Source: Tissierellales bacterium (GTDB taxonomy: Bacteria; Bacillota; Clostridia; Tissierellales; Sedimentibacteraceae). From it: DNA of 64,000 nucleotides. Numbering within the stretch: the stretch's first letter is position 1; each line of letters starts with the position of its first letter. Positions 36,011-44,832 of the stretch are shown one piece after another. The notes beneath the pieces were generated by a model. The model did not search any database and was not told the DNA's origin. It was given only the letters and a program-made list of their open reading frames with translations. The position numbers were made by a program, and so were the translations under genes. Where the stretch lies: the NCBI GenBank assembly GCA_018433765.1, contig JAHDQO010000006.1, positions 124,001-188,000 on the forward strand, given 5' to 3'.

Positions 36011-37501
36011 ATGAAAGTTAATTACAAAAAATTCTCCACGGGTGGATATGAATTTAAAGATTTTAAAGGAAACCCAATAAATAAAGTTATAGATATGGAA
36101 ATTCCTCAAACTCTTACTATACCTCTTAAACAAGGTTTTGGAGGTGAAGTTTCTGTTATAGTAAAGCCTGGAGAATATGTTAAAGCTGGGCAAATCATAG
36201 GTATTGATAAAAATGCTATTTCAAGCCCAGTTCATTCAAGTATTAATGGAATTGTAGAGGAAATTAAAACAATTAAACACCTTAATAAAGAAGTAAATGC
36301 AGTAGTTATAAAGTCAGATGGAACAAAAGAATGGCAGCCATTAGAGGGACACTCAAGAGAATGGAATAAATTATCTACTGAACAAATTCAGAAACTATTA
36401 TATATGTCAGGAGTTACGTCTTTAGATAAAAGTGGTATTCCTACAATATTTAAAAGTTCTGTTATTTCACCTGAACAAGTGGAAAATGTGATAGTATACG
36501 GAATTGGTACAGAACCATTTAATATTTCGTTGTCAGTTCTTCTACAAGATGAACGTAAATCTCAATTTGTTACAGGATTAAAAATTTTAAAAAAAGTGAT
36601 GTCAAACGCAAAGTTTTACTTAGCTGTAAATAAGAAAAATTCTAAGTTGATTCAAGAATTAAATAATCTATTATTTGATGTAGATTGGATAGAGCTATAT
36701 GCATTACCACCTAAATATCCATTAGAACTTGACGAGGTACTTATCCCAACGATTTTAGGAAAAAAATATCCTTATGGTTATCTTGCTGCAAATATTGGAG
36801 TTATTGCTTTAAGTATGCAAACTGTTACACAAGTGTATGATGCAGTAGTACAAGGAAAACCTTTGATAGAAAGAACAGTTGCATTAGGCGGTACTGGTTG
36901 GAAAGAAAATGTCCATATGAAAGTTCGTGTAGGTACTTCTATAGAGGATATAACGAGTCTATATCTTAAAGAACATGAGTCGTATAGATTAATTTTAAAT
37001 AGTATGTTAACTAATAAGTCTTTAACTTCTAAATCACTACCTATGGATAGAACATCCTCTGTATTGATTGCTCTAAAAGAAAACAAAGAAAGAGAAGTAT
37101 TCTCATGGTTAAGAGCTGGAAAAAATAAAGACTCTTATTCAAATGCATTTCTTTGTTCTTTAATGAAAGTATCAAATAAATCTTGTGATACAAATATTCA
37201 CGGAGAATATAGATCTTGTATATCATGTGGTTTCTGTGAAGATGTATGTCCTGTAGATATCATTCCACACCTTATCCAGAAGTATGTTAAAAAAAATATG
37301 TTAGATGAAGAAGTAATAGATTATGGAATATTTAATTGTATAGGATGTAATTTATGTAGTTATGTATGTACTTCAAAAATTGATGTTGCAAAAGATATTA
37401 GAGAAGGACAAGAAAAACTTACTAAAGATGAATGTGGTCGTGATACTATTGTAGAACCTTATTTTGATTTAATAGGGTTAAAAGAGTTTAAAAACCTATA
37501 A
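36011..37501 (+). CDS. nqrA: NqrA/RnfC-like subunit with two 4Fe-4S motifs
   Basis: 496 aa, about 50 longer than canonical NqrA. N-terminal barrel-sandwich hybrid region (KPGEYVKAGQIIGID...SSPVHSSINGIVEEI), then the NqrA/RnfC core. The RnfC flavin/NADH signature GxGGAGFPT is degenerate here (MSGVTSLDKSGIPT). The C-terminus keeps two complete ferredoxin motifs: C403-x2-C-x2-C-x3-C413-P and C443-x2-C-x2-C-x3-C453. Gene order and the sister subunits are Nqr-like, so it is called nqrA, although it looks intermediate between RnfC and NqrA. GGAGG precedes ATG. First gene of the island. Confidence 0.85.
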   Translation: MKVNYKKFSTGGYEFKDFKGNPINKVIDMEIPQTLTIPLKQGFGGEVSVIVKPGEYVKAGQIIGIDKNAISSPVHSSINGIVEEIKTIKHLNKEVNAVVIKSDGTKEWQPLEGHSREWNKLSTEQIQKLLYMSGVTSLDKSGIPTIFKSSVISPEQVENVIVYGIGTEPFNISLSVLLQDERKSQFVTGLKILKKVMSNAKFYLAVNKKNSKLIQELNNLLFDVDWIELYALPPKYPLELDEVLIPTILGKKYPYGYLAANIGVIALSMQTVTQVYDAVVQGKPLIERTVALGGTGWKENVHMKVRVGTSIEDITSLYLKEHESYRLILNSMLTNKSLTSKSLPMDRTSSVLIALKENKEREVFSWLRAGKNKDSYSNAFLCSLMKVSNKSCDTNIHGEYRSCISCGFCEDVCPVDIIPHLIQKYVKKNMLDEEVIDYGIFNCIGCNLCSYVCTSKIDVAKDIREGQEKLTKDECGRDTIVEPYFDLIGLKEFKNL

Positions 37502-37542
37502 TATCTGAAATATCAAAATTAATGTGTATGGGAGTTAAAAAT

Positions 37543-38634
37543 ATGAAAAAAATTCATAATTTATTTGATAAATTATACAAAATTGAATCATTAAAGAAAT
37601 TTAAACCTGTTATACAAGCTGCTGATTTTTTTCTTTTTGGTACTGAAGAAACTACTACTTCAGCGCCTCATATATCAGATAATATGGATATAAAGAGATA
37701 TATGATAATGGTAGTTATAGCATTATTGCCTAGTACATTTGCTTCAATTTATTATTACGGTTGGAGAGCAGTAGCTATTATTTTAGTTTCATATATAGTT
37801 GGAGGAATAGTAGAAGTTACTTTTGCAGTAATTAGAGGTCATGATGTAGAAGAAGGTTTTCTTGTTACAGGCCTTATATTTCCGCTTGTATTGCCACCAA
37901 CTATTCCACTTTGGATAGTAGGTGTTGGAATTTTTTTTGGTACTTTTTTTGGAAAAGAAGTATTTGGAGGTACAGGGAAAAATACATTTAATCCAGCTTT
38001 AGTTGGACGTATATTTATTACAATAGCTTTTCCTGTTTTTATGTCAGCTAACTGGTATGAGCCATTTACATCAGGTCTTGGTGGCTTTTTACATTATGCA
38101 CCAGATGTAGTTACTTCAGCTACACCTTTAGCCTCTATTAAAGCAGGAGTTGAATTACCATATTCTTATATTGATCTATTTTTAGGAAAAGCACCCGGTT
38201 CTATGGGTGAGACATTTAGACTTGGAATAATAATTGGTGGATTATTTTTAATAGCTACAAAAATAGTAAATTGGAGAATCCCTGTTGCTTATTTAGGAAG
38301 TGTATTTGTATTATCAAGTTTAGGAAATATAGTAATGCCTGAAACAATTGCTTCTCCTGGATTACAACTTCTATCTGGAGGATTATTATTTGGGGCATTC
38401 TTTATGGCAACAGATCCTGTATCATCTCCTTTTACAAAAATAGGTAAATGGATATATGGTATTTGTTTAGGATTATTTACAATTTTAATAAGGAGTTTTT
38501 CAGGTTATACGGAAGGGGTTATGTTCAGCATAATTTTGATGAACGGATTTACACCTCTTATTGACTCAATTATTTTACAGATAAAATATAAACCAATAAA
38601 AAAGAGAAGTGAGGCAGTTCTCAATGAAAGGTAA
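37543..38634 (+). CDS. nqrB: Na+-NQR subunit B
   Basis: 363 aa from ATG 37543 (SD GGGAG); an ATG 21 bp earlier lies upstream of the SD. Ten or so membrane segments. Typical NqrB blocks: LPPTIPLWIVGVGIFFGTFFGKEVFGG (by parts), GKNTFNPALVGR, AFFMATDPVSSPFTKIGKW, YTEGVMFSIILMN. The FMN attachment motif is TSATPL (Thr194), a variant of SGAT. It carries covalent FMN and the sodium path and delivers electrons to quinone. It overlaps nqrC by 11 bp. Confidence 0.93.
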   Translation: MKKIHNLFDKLYKIESLKKFKPVIQAADFFLFGTEETTTSAPHISDNMDIKRYMIMVVIALLPSTFASIYYYGWRAVAIILVSYIVGGIVEVTFAVIRGHDVEEGFLVTGLIFPLVLPPTIPLWIVGVGIFFGTFFGKEVFGGTGKNTFNPALVGRIFITIAFPVFMSANWYEPFTSGLGGFLHYAPDVVTSATPLASIKAGVELPYSYIDLFLGKAPGSMGETFRLGIIIGGLFLIATKIVNWRIPVAYLGSVFVLSSLGNIVMPETIASPGLQLLSGGLLFGAFFMATDPVSSPFTKIGKWIYGICLGLFTILIRSFSGYTEGVMFSIILMNGFTPLIDSIILQIKYKPIKKRSEAVLNER

Positions 38635-39202
38635 ATTGAATATGATATTATTTGTCATAGTTCTTGGGGCTATCTCTTCAGGAATTTTGACAACTATGGA
38701 TTCTATAACTAATGAAAAAATAGAAAGCAATAAAGAATTAGCAGTAAAAGCAAGTGTTTTAACAGCGTTTGATATGGAATTTACTGATGAAACAATAGAA
38801 GAAATTTTTAAAAATAATATAGAAGCTTATGAAAAAGATGGAACTACCTTTTATAGTTCTACTAAAGGTGAAGTAGGATTTTCTTTTTCAGGTTCAGGAC
38901 TTTGGGGTCCAATTGAAGGGACTATTGCATTAAATCCTGATCTAGAAACTATAAAAGGAATTAAAATATCAGCTCAAGAAGAAACTCCGGGTCTTGGAGG
39001 AGTAGTAGCAGAACAATGGTATTTGGAACAGTTTAAGGGAAAAAAAGTTACACCAAGTCTTGTTTTCTTAAAAACTAGCAAAGAAAATAAATTAGATAAT
39101 GAAATTGACGGAATATCTGGTGCAACATTAACTTCTAATGCATTTGAACTTTTGTTAAATACCGATATTAAAAAACATAAGGAGATATTGATGAAGAAAT
39201 GA
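38624..39202 (+). CDS. nqrC: Na+-NQR subunit C
   Basis: 192 aa. One N-terminal membrane helix, then an extracytoplasmic FMN-binding domain: LWGPIEGTIALNP, QEETPGLGGVVAEQWYLEQFKGKK and the flavinylation motif DGISGATLTSNA (Thr168). The first two are diagnostic of NqrC over RnfG. Start ATG 38624 overlaps the end of nqrB, so translation is coupled; its stop overlaps nqrD (ATGA). Needs an ApbE-type flavin transferase, which is not in this window. Confidence 0.93.
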   Translation: MKGKLNMILFVIVLGAISSGILTTMDSITNEKIESNKELAVKASVLTAFDMEFTDETIEEIFKNNIEAYEKDGTTFYSSTKGEVGFSFSGSGLWGPIEGTIALNPDLETIKGIKISAQEETPGLGGVVAEQWYLEQFKGKKVTPSLVFLKTSKENKLDNEIDGISGATLTSNAFELLLNTDIKKHKEILMKK

Positions 39203-39822
39203 AAAAATTAATAAGATTAACTTATACAAAATGGTTTACTATCATTAAGAACGGTTTAGTTAACAGTAATCCAGTTTTATCAGCTACTCTTGGTATTTGT
39301 TCAGCTCTAGCTGTATCAAATAGAGTTGATAATGCAATCGCTATGGGACTAGGTGTAATGTTTGTAACTTTAGCTAGCTCTGTAACAATTTCATTAATAA
39401 GAAATCTTATTCCATCAAGAGTTAGAATGGTAACATATATGGTTGTTATATCGACATTTGTTATTGCATTTCAGCAATTCCTAGAAGCATTTTATCCATC
39501 TATTAATGAAGCTCTAGGGCCTTATGTTGGTTTGATTATAACAAACTGCATAGTAATGGGCAGAGCAGAAGCTTTTGCAATAAAAAACTCTGTAGCCTAC
39601 TCTGCACTTGATGCTATTTCAAATGGTTTAGGATATACATATATATTAGTTATAATAGCAATAATTAGAGAAGTATTGGCTTCTGGAACAATATTAGGAT
39701 TTAATGTTGTAGGACAAGGCTGGACAAATTGGATAGTTATGTCTATGGCACCGGGAGGTTTCTTTGTATTAGCTATACTTTTATGGATTATGAAGTCATT
39801 TACAAATGTTGGACGAACATAA
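39199..39822 (+). CDS. nqrD: Na+-NQR subunit D
   Basis: 207 aa, six membrane segments. NSNPVLSATLGICSALAVSNRVDNA, GLIITNCIVMGRAEAFA and SNGLGYTYILVIIAIIREVLASG are typical of NqrD/RnfE. The WIVMSMAPGGFFVLAILLW ending favours NqrD. Together with NqrE it holds the intramembrane iron centre through conserved cysteines; Cys in ITNCIVMG and in LGICSAL are present. ATGA overlap with nqrC. Confidence 0.93.
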   Translation: MKKLIRLTYTKWFTIIKNGLVNSNPVLSATLGICSALAVSNRVDNAIAMGLGVMFVTLASSVTISLIRNLIPSRVRMVTYMVVISTFVIAFQQFLEAFYPSINEALGPYVGLIITNCIVMGRAEAFAIKNSVAYSALDAISNGLGYTYILVIIAIIREVLASGTILGFNVVGQGWTNWIVMSMAPGGFFVLAILLWIMKSFTNVGRT

Positions 39823-39879
39823 TTGTAACAAATTGAAAATGAATAAATAAAACGCGAATATATAGGAGGAAAGATAACA

Positions 39880-40467
39880 ATGGCTCATTTATTAGAAATA
39901 TTTATAGCCTCTATTACTTCACACAATATAGCATTGACTTATATACTTGGTATGTGTCCTTTAATTGCTATTTCCAAAAAAGTTAAAACTGCGTTTGGTA
40001 TGGGTATTTCAGTAGTTTTTGTTGTAACTTTGACTGTATTTATCAATTGGCCAATTTACAATAAAATACTTTTAACAACCGATAGTGATAATATAGCCCT
40101 TCTTGTTTTCATCATAATTATTGCAGCAACAGTACAATTTTTAGAAATGTTTTTAGAAAAATTTGCTCCATCTTTATATAATGCCTTTGGAATATATTTA
40201 CCTTTAATTACAGTAAACTGTGTTGTACTTTCAGTATCATTATTTATGGTAACAAGACAATACACATATAGTGAAACGGTAGTGTTTGGTTTTGGTTCAG
40301 CACTTGGTTGGACATTAGCAATTGTTACTGTTGCAGCTATTCGTGAAAAATTAGCCCTTACAGCAGATATACCAAAAGGATTGCAAGGTGTAGGAATAGT
40401 TTTAATTATTACAGGTCTATTAGCTTTAGGCTTTACGGGTTTTGGAGGAATGGCAAATATACAATAA
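39880..40467 (+). CDS. nqrE: Na+-NQR subunit E
   Basis: 195 aa, six membrane segments. LTYILGMCPLIAISKKVKTAFGMG, YNAFGIYLPLITVNCVVLS and GFGSALGWTLAIVTVAAIREKL...DIPKGLQGVGI closely follow NqrE rather than RnfA. The two conserved Cys (GMC, VNC) for the membrane iron centre are present. SD AGGAGG ahead of ATG. Confidence 0.94.
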   Translation: MAHLLEIFIASITSHNIALTYILGMCPLIAISKKVKTAFGMGISVVFVVTLTVFINWPIYNKILLTTDSDNIALLVFIIIIAATVQFLEMFLEKFAPSLYNAFGIYLPLITVNCVVLSVSLFMVTRQYTYSETVVFGFGSALGWTLAIVTVAAIREKLALTADIPKGLQGVGIVLIITGLLALGFTGFGGMANIQ

Positions 40468-40508
40468 TTTGTAAGTACAATTAAAATAATTCAGGGATGG
40501 TAGATAAT

Positions 40509-41576
40509 ATGAGTGTTATGCCAATTATACTAATTTCAATATTAGTTGTAGTAGCTATTATATTAGCTATAACAGATAGATTTCTTGGAAGTAAAGGAGA
40601 AAAAAAAATCATCATTAATAAAAACGAAACAGTAATACCAGTAAATGGTGATAATACCCTACTTAATTTTCTTTCTGAAAAAAAGATATATATACCTTCA
40701 GCTTGTGGAGGTAAAGGTACTTGTGGACATTGTAAAGTAAAAGTAATAAACGGTGGTGGAAACATACTTCCAACAGAAGAATTATTATTAAGTAAGGCTG
40801 AGAAACAAGATGGTATTAGACTAGCATGTCAAGTAAAAGTAAAAGAAGACATTGAAATAGAATTATCACAAGAACTTCTTTCAGTTCAGGAGTATAAAGG
40901 AAAAGTTGTAGAAATTAAAGATTTAACACAGAAAATTAAATTTGTAAAAGTAGAGTTACCAACTCCAATTGATTTTATACCAGGACAATATGCACAAATC
41001 AAAGTTCCTGGCGTAGAAGTGTTTCGTGCATACTCTATTGCTTCCAAACCAAGTGATAGAAATATATTAGAATTTTTAATTCGTTATATGCGCAAAGGTG
41101 TATGCACAACATACATTCATAAAGCTTTAGAAGTTGGAGATTATCTTACTATTACTGGACCGTATGGACATTTCTATCTTCACGAAGACTCAGATAAAGA
41201 AATTGTTTGTGTTGCACGTGGTTCTGGTATGGCTCCAATTAGATCTATAATATATCATCTTATAGATCAAGGCATGCCTAGAAAAATAACTTACTTTTAT
41301 GGTGGAAGAACTAGAAAAGATTTATTTTTAACGGAAGAACTTTTTAAAATATCTAAGAAGTTTCCTAATTTTACATATGTTCCAGCTTTATCAAATCCTG
41401 ATCCTGATTGGACTGGAGAAGTTGGTGTAATAACAGATGTAATTAATCGCTATTATAAAGCTTTAGAACATGCTGAAGCATATTTATGTGGTTCTCCTCG
41501 TTTAATTGACCCATGTGCAAAAGTATTAAGAAAAAATGGAATGAAAGACGAGAACATATATTACGATAAGTTTTAG
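40509..41576 (+). CDS. nqrF: Na+-NQR subunit F (NADH dehydrogenase)
   Basis: 355 aa. N-terminal membrane helix, a 2Fe-2S ferredoxin domain (C66, C72, C75, C107 in SACGGKGTCGHC and RLACQ), an FAD domain with RAYSIAS, and an NAD domain with ARGSGMAPIRS. It takes electrons from NADH to the pump. Rnf complexes have RnfB in place of NqrF, so this gene places the complex with Nqr. ATG at 40509 preferred; the ATG at 40497 lies inside the SD. Subunits A-F are in canonical order. Confidence 0.93.
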   Translation: MSVMPIILISILVVVAIILAITDRFLGSKGEKKIIINKNETVIPVNGDNTLLNFLSEKKIYIPSACGGKGTCGHCKVKVINGGGNILPTEELLLSKAEKQDGIRLACQVKVKEDIEIELSQELLSVQEYKGKVVEIKDLTQKIKFVKVELPTPIDFIPGQYAQIKVPGVEVFRAYSIASKPSDRNILEFLIRYMRKGVCTTYIHKALEVGDYLTITGPYGHFYLHEDSDKEIVCVARGSGMAPIRSIIYHLIDQGMPRKITYFYGGRTRKDLFLTEELFKISKKFPNFTYVPALSNPDPDWTGEVGVITDVINRYYKALEHAEAYLCGSPRLIDPCAKVLRKNGMKDENIYYDKF

Positions 41577-41614
41577 TATATTAGCTAAAAAATAAAAGAA
41601 AGTGGGTATATTAA

Positions 41615-42403
41615 ATGGAACTAGAAAAAATTTATACTCCAATAGATCAAAATATAAAAAAAATGGAAGCTGAACTTAATTTATTTATAAATTCTTGTAT
41701 TCCTTCTATTAATGAATTGTTTAACTATTTTTTTAGAAAATCAGGTAAGCATCTTCGTCCTGCATTAACTTTCCTAACAGCAGGTGCTGTAAACAATATA
41801 CAAACTAATAATAATAATTTAATACAACTAGCTTTGTCACTTGAACTTTTACATAGTGCAAGTTTAATTCATGATGACATAATAGATAAAGATTTTATGC
41901 GCCGAGAACAAAGAACATTAAATAACTCATTTGGAAATAAATTAGCAGTATTAGCTGGTGATACCTTATTTGCTAAGTCATATGCGATAGTTGCAAAATT
42001 TTTTACAATAGAATATTCACAGACTATTGCAGACCTTAGCATTAAAATGTGTGTTGCAGAAATAGAACAAGCTAAAGGTAATATTAATAGGGAAAAATAT
42101 TTTAATATTATAGAAGGAAAAACTGCTCTATTTACTAGTACTTGCTGCAAGCTAGGAGCTATGGTGGCAGGAGCTACAGAAGATCAAATAAAAAATTACA
42201 GAAATTTTGGATTAAATTTTGGAATGGCATATCAAATAATGGATGATTATATGGATAAAGATCCAAATGCTCTTAATAATGTTTCTTTAGAAGAAGCAAA
42301 TAAATTTGCAAAAAAAGCAAAAAAATCTATAGCTAATTTAAAAGATACAGTTTATAAGCAGAAATTATATGATCTTATGGAATATGTTATGGCAAATAAA
42401 TAG
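41615..42403 (+). CDS. trans-polyprenyl diphosphate synthase
   Basis: 262 aa, shorter than the usual 300-325. Both aspartate motifs are present: first HDDIIDKDFMRR, second MDDYMDKD. KHLRPALTFL is the substrate-binding segment. It probably makes the heptaprenyl/octaprenyl chain of menaquinone, since menA and menG lie 2.5-3.5 kb downstream in the same array. The shortened C-terminus might alter chain length or be a normal variant. Confidence 0.88.
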   Translation: MELEKIYTPIDQNIKKMEAELNLFINSCIPSINELFNYFFRKSGKHLRPALTFLTAGAVNNIQTNNNNLIQLALSLELLHSASLIHDDIIDKDFMRREQRTLNNSFGNKLAVLAGDTLFAKSYAIVAKFFTIEYSQTIADLSIKMCVAEIEQAKGNINREKYFNIIEGKTALFTSTCCKLGAMVAGATEDQIKNYRNFGLNFGMAYQIMDDYMDKDPNALNNVSLEEANKFAKKAKKSIANLKDTVYKQKLYDLMEYVMANK

Positions 42404-42412
42404 GAGTTTATA

Positions 42413-43333
42413 ATGAAAAAATTAATTATATTGTTTATTATATTAGCAATTGTAATATCTTCATTTGTAGGGTGTACAACAGAAAATGTAGACAATACAC
42501 TTAAATTGGGTTCGATGCCTACTCTATCAGCAGCAATTTATGGTGTAGGTATTCAAAACGGTATATTTGAAAAGCATGGTGTTAATGTTGATTTAACTAT
42601 TTTTAAATCTGCACCTGAACGTGATTCTGCAGCAGTAGCTGGTGAATTAGATGGATTTATGACAGATATTATGGGGCTTGTAAATCTAGTCGATAAAAAT
42701 TTTAATTTTAAAGCTACATCATATGAATATGAAAACTTTGGAATCATGGTTAATAAACAATGTGGAATAAAAAATAAGAATGAATTAAATAATGAAAAAA
42801 TTGGTATTTCAGAAAATACTGCAATAGAGTATTTTGTTGATCAATTATTAAATGAATCTAAAGTAGAAAAAACTCAAGTTGTTAAGATTCCTGACCGTTT
42901 AGCAGCTGTATTAAGTAATGAAATTCAATTAGGCGTATTTCCTGAACCATATATTTCTATAATTAAAGCAAATGAAGGTACAGAGATTGTTTCAAGTGCT
43001 AAAGAAAGATTACAAACAGTTATTTTAGTGTTCTCCCAAGAAACAATAGATAAAAAAGATGAAACTATTAAATCTTTCTATAAAGCCTATAATGAAACAG
43101 TAGATTACTTGAAAGAAACAGATTATAGTGAGTATAAAGATATATTAATTCAATATGGTTTAGTAAAAGAGGATTCTATAGATAAAATAAAGTTACCAGT
43201 TGATAATTTTACCCATGCTAAAATGCCAACTGAAAATGATTTTAATAAAGTAATAGAATGGATGACTAAAAAGAATTTAACTGAAAATACTTATAAATTA
43301 GAAGATTTATCAGTTGATAAGTATGTAAAATAA
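42413..43333 (+). CDS. ABC substrate-binding lipoprotein (NMT1/SsuA-like)
   Basis: 306 aa. Lipoprotein signal peptide with lipobox FVGC (Cys21). Type II periplasmic-binding fold: LGSMPTLSAAIYGVGIQNGIFEKHGVNVDL, SAPERDSAAVAGELDGFMTDIMG. It is the NMT1/SsuA group that binds small, often aromatic or sulfonated compounds. Position between the side-chain synthase and menA suggests a quinone precursor such as dihydroxynaphthoate, but the ligand is inferred only from context; the halogenated substrate is an alternative. Confidence 0.85.
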   Translation: MKKLIILFIILAIVISSFVGCTTENVDNTLKLGSMPTLSAAIYGVGIQNGIFEKHGVNVDLTIFKSAPERDSAAVAGELDGFMTDIMGLVNLVDKNFNFKATSYEYENFGIMVNKQCGIKNKNELNNEKIGISENTAIEYFVDQLLNESKVEKTQVVKIPDRLAAVLSNEIQLGVFPEPYISIIKANEGTEIVSSAKERLQTVILVFSQETIDKKDETIKSFYKAYNETVDYLKETDYSEYKDILIQYGLVKEDSIDKIKLPVDNFTHAKMPTENDFNKVIEWMTKKNLTENTYKLEDLSVDKYVK

Positions 43334-43355
43334 AAAGTATTTATGGTGGATATAA

Positions 43356-44081
43356 ATGATTAAATGTAAAGACATTGTAGTAAAATATGATAACTTCATT
43401 GCTATTAATAAGATAAATTTATTTGTGTCTAAAAATACATCCTGTGCAATTATTGGGAAATCTGGGTGTGGCAAAACAACTTTGTTATATACTTTAGCAG
43501 GTCTTTTACAACCGGAAAATGGACAAGTTGAAATTGACAATAAACTAATAACCGGTATTCGAAAAGAAACAGGTGTAATTTTGCAAAATCATGGATTATT
43601 CCCTTGGAAAACTGTATGGCAAAATGTATCATTAGGGTTAAAAATACGAAGAAAAAAACCTAATTTTATTAAAAAAGAAGTTGCAACAATATTAAAAAAA
43701 TTAGATATTTTTGAGCAAAAGGATAAATATCTAAATCAGTTAAGCGGTGGGCAAAAACAACGTGTAGCAATAGCTCGTTCTATTGCTATTAAACCCGATT
43801 TACTTTTAATGGATGAACCGACTTCATCATTAGATGCAATTACAAAAGAGGACTTTCAGAAGAAAATACTGAAATTATATAAAAATCAAGATTTGACAAT
43901 GGTATTTGTAACACATGATATTGAAGAAGCTGTATTTTTAGGACAAAAAATTATTATAATGGAAGCAGGTAAAATAAAAAGAGAAATTAGCAATGATTTA
44001 TTTGGAAATGAAAGTATAAAAAAAGAAATTGATTTTTACAAAATATGCTTAGAAGTTCGTGATATTTTGGGGGAATCTTAA
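43356..44081 (+). CDS. ABC transporter ATPase (SsuB/TauB-like)
   Basis: 241 aa. Walker A GKSGCGKTT, Q-loop LQNHGLFPWKTV, signature LSGGQKQRVAIARSIA, Walker B LLLMDEPTSSLD and switch His in FVTHDIEEAV. The Q-loop with FPW is typical for the sulfonate/nitrate/taurine importer group. It is followed 1 bp later by the permease gene. Confidence 0.9.
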   Translation: MIKCKDIVVKYDNFIAINKINLFVSKNTSCAIIGKSGCGKTTLLYTLAGLLQPENGQVEIDNKLITGIRKETGVILQNHGLFPWKTVWQNVSLGLKIRRKKPNFIKKEVATILKKLDIFEQKDKYLNQLSGGQKQRVAIARSIAIKPDLLLMDEPTSSLDAITKEDFQKKILKLYKNQDLTMVFVTHDIEEAVFLGQKIIIMEAGKIKREISNDLFGNESIKKEIDFYKICLEVRDILGES

Positions 44082-44082
44082 T

Positions 44083-44823
44083 ATGAATAGAAGAAATAAT
44101 ACACAATGCGGCTTGTTAATAGTACTAGTACTATGGTATTTACTTTATTTAGTTATAGATTCTTCTATTATTCCATCACCTCATGAAACGTTTGTTAATA
44201 TTATCCATTTAATATTACATGATGAATTACTAAAGCATGTTTTATATAGTTTATATCGTCTAACTGTAGCAGTAAGCATGGCTGTTATTATCGGATGTGG
44301 ACTAGGTGTTTTTTTAGGTGTAAATAAGAAACTAGATAGAATTATTTCACCAGTAATCTATATTTTATTTCCAGTACCTAAAACAGCATTTTTGCCTATT
44401 TTTTTTGTATTATTTGGATTAGGTGATAAATCAAAAATTTTATTGATTTTTATTATTTTAGTTTTTCAAATAATAGTAACGATACGTGATGCTGTTAAAA
44501 ATTTATCTAATGATATATTTCTATCAGCAAAATCTTTAGGGTTAAATCGTATGAATATATACAGACATGTTATTTTGCCTGGTATATTACCTAGTATCTT
44601 AACATCATTACGATTAAACATTGGTATAGGAATTGCAGTGTTATTTTTTGCAGAAACTTATGCAACAAAATATGGAATAGGATACTTCATAATGGATAGT
44701 TGGTCACTAATTGAGTATGTAGACATGTATAGCGGTATTGTTATTTTAAGTCTTATAGGGTATTTATTATTTAAGATTAGTGATTTTTTAGAAAATAATT
44801 ACTGTAGCTGGTCTAAAAAATAG
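44083..44823 (+). CDS. ABC transporter permease (SsuC/TauC-like)
   Basis: 246 aa, six membrane segments. The EAA-type loop is DIFLSAKSLGLNRMNIYRHVILPGILPSILTSLR. PSPHETF near the start and GIGYFIMDSWSLIEYVDMYSGI are usual in this family. ATG at 44083 has GGGGGAA upstream. Completes a three-gene importer whose substrate is not proven. Confidence 0.9.
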   Translation: MNRRNNTQCGLLIVLVLWYLLYLVIDSSIIPSPHETFVNIIHLILHDELLKHVLYSLYRLTVAVSMAVIIGCGLGVFLGVNKKLDRIISPVIYILFPVPKTAFLPIFFVLFGLGDKSKILLIFIILVFQIIVTIRDAVKNLSNDIFLSAKSLGLNRMNIYRHVILPGILPSILTSLRLNIGIGIAVLFFAETYATKYGIGYFIMDSWSLIEYVDMYSGIVILSLIGYLLFKISDFLENNYCSWSKK

Positions 44824-44832
44824 AGGTGATTA

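Noticed and set aside
36011-41576. Calling the complex Rnf instead of Nqr
   Set aside because: No RnfB is present, NqrF is present, B, C, D and E match Nqr better by their blocks, and the order is A-B-C-D-E-F. Only the first subunit has RnfC-like cysteines.
42413-44823. Corrinoid (B12) importer for the dehalogenases
   Set aside because: Corrinoid importers are BtuFCD types with a FecCD-like permease of ten helices. These three proteins are of the NMT1/SsuABC type.
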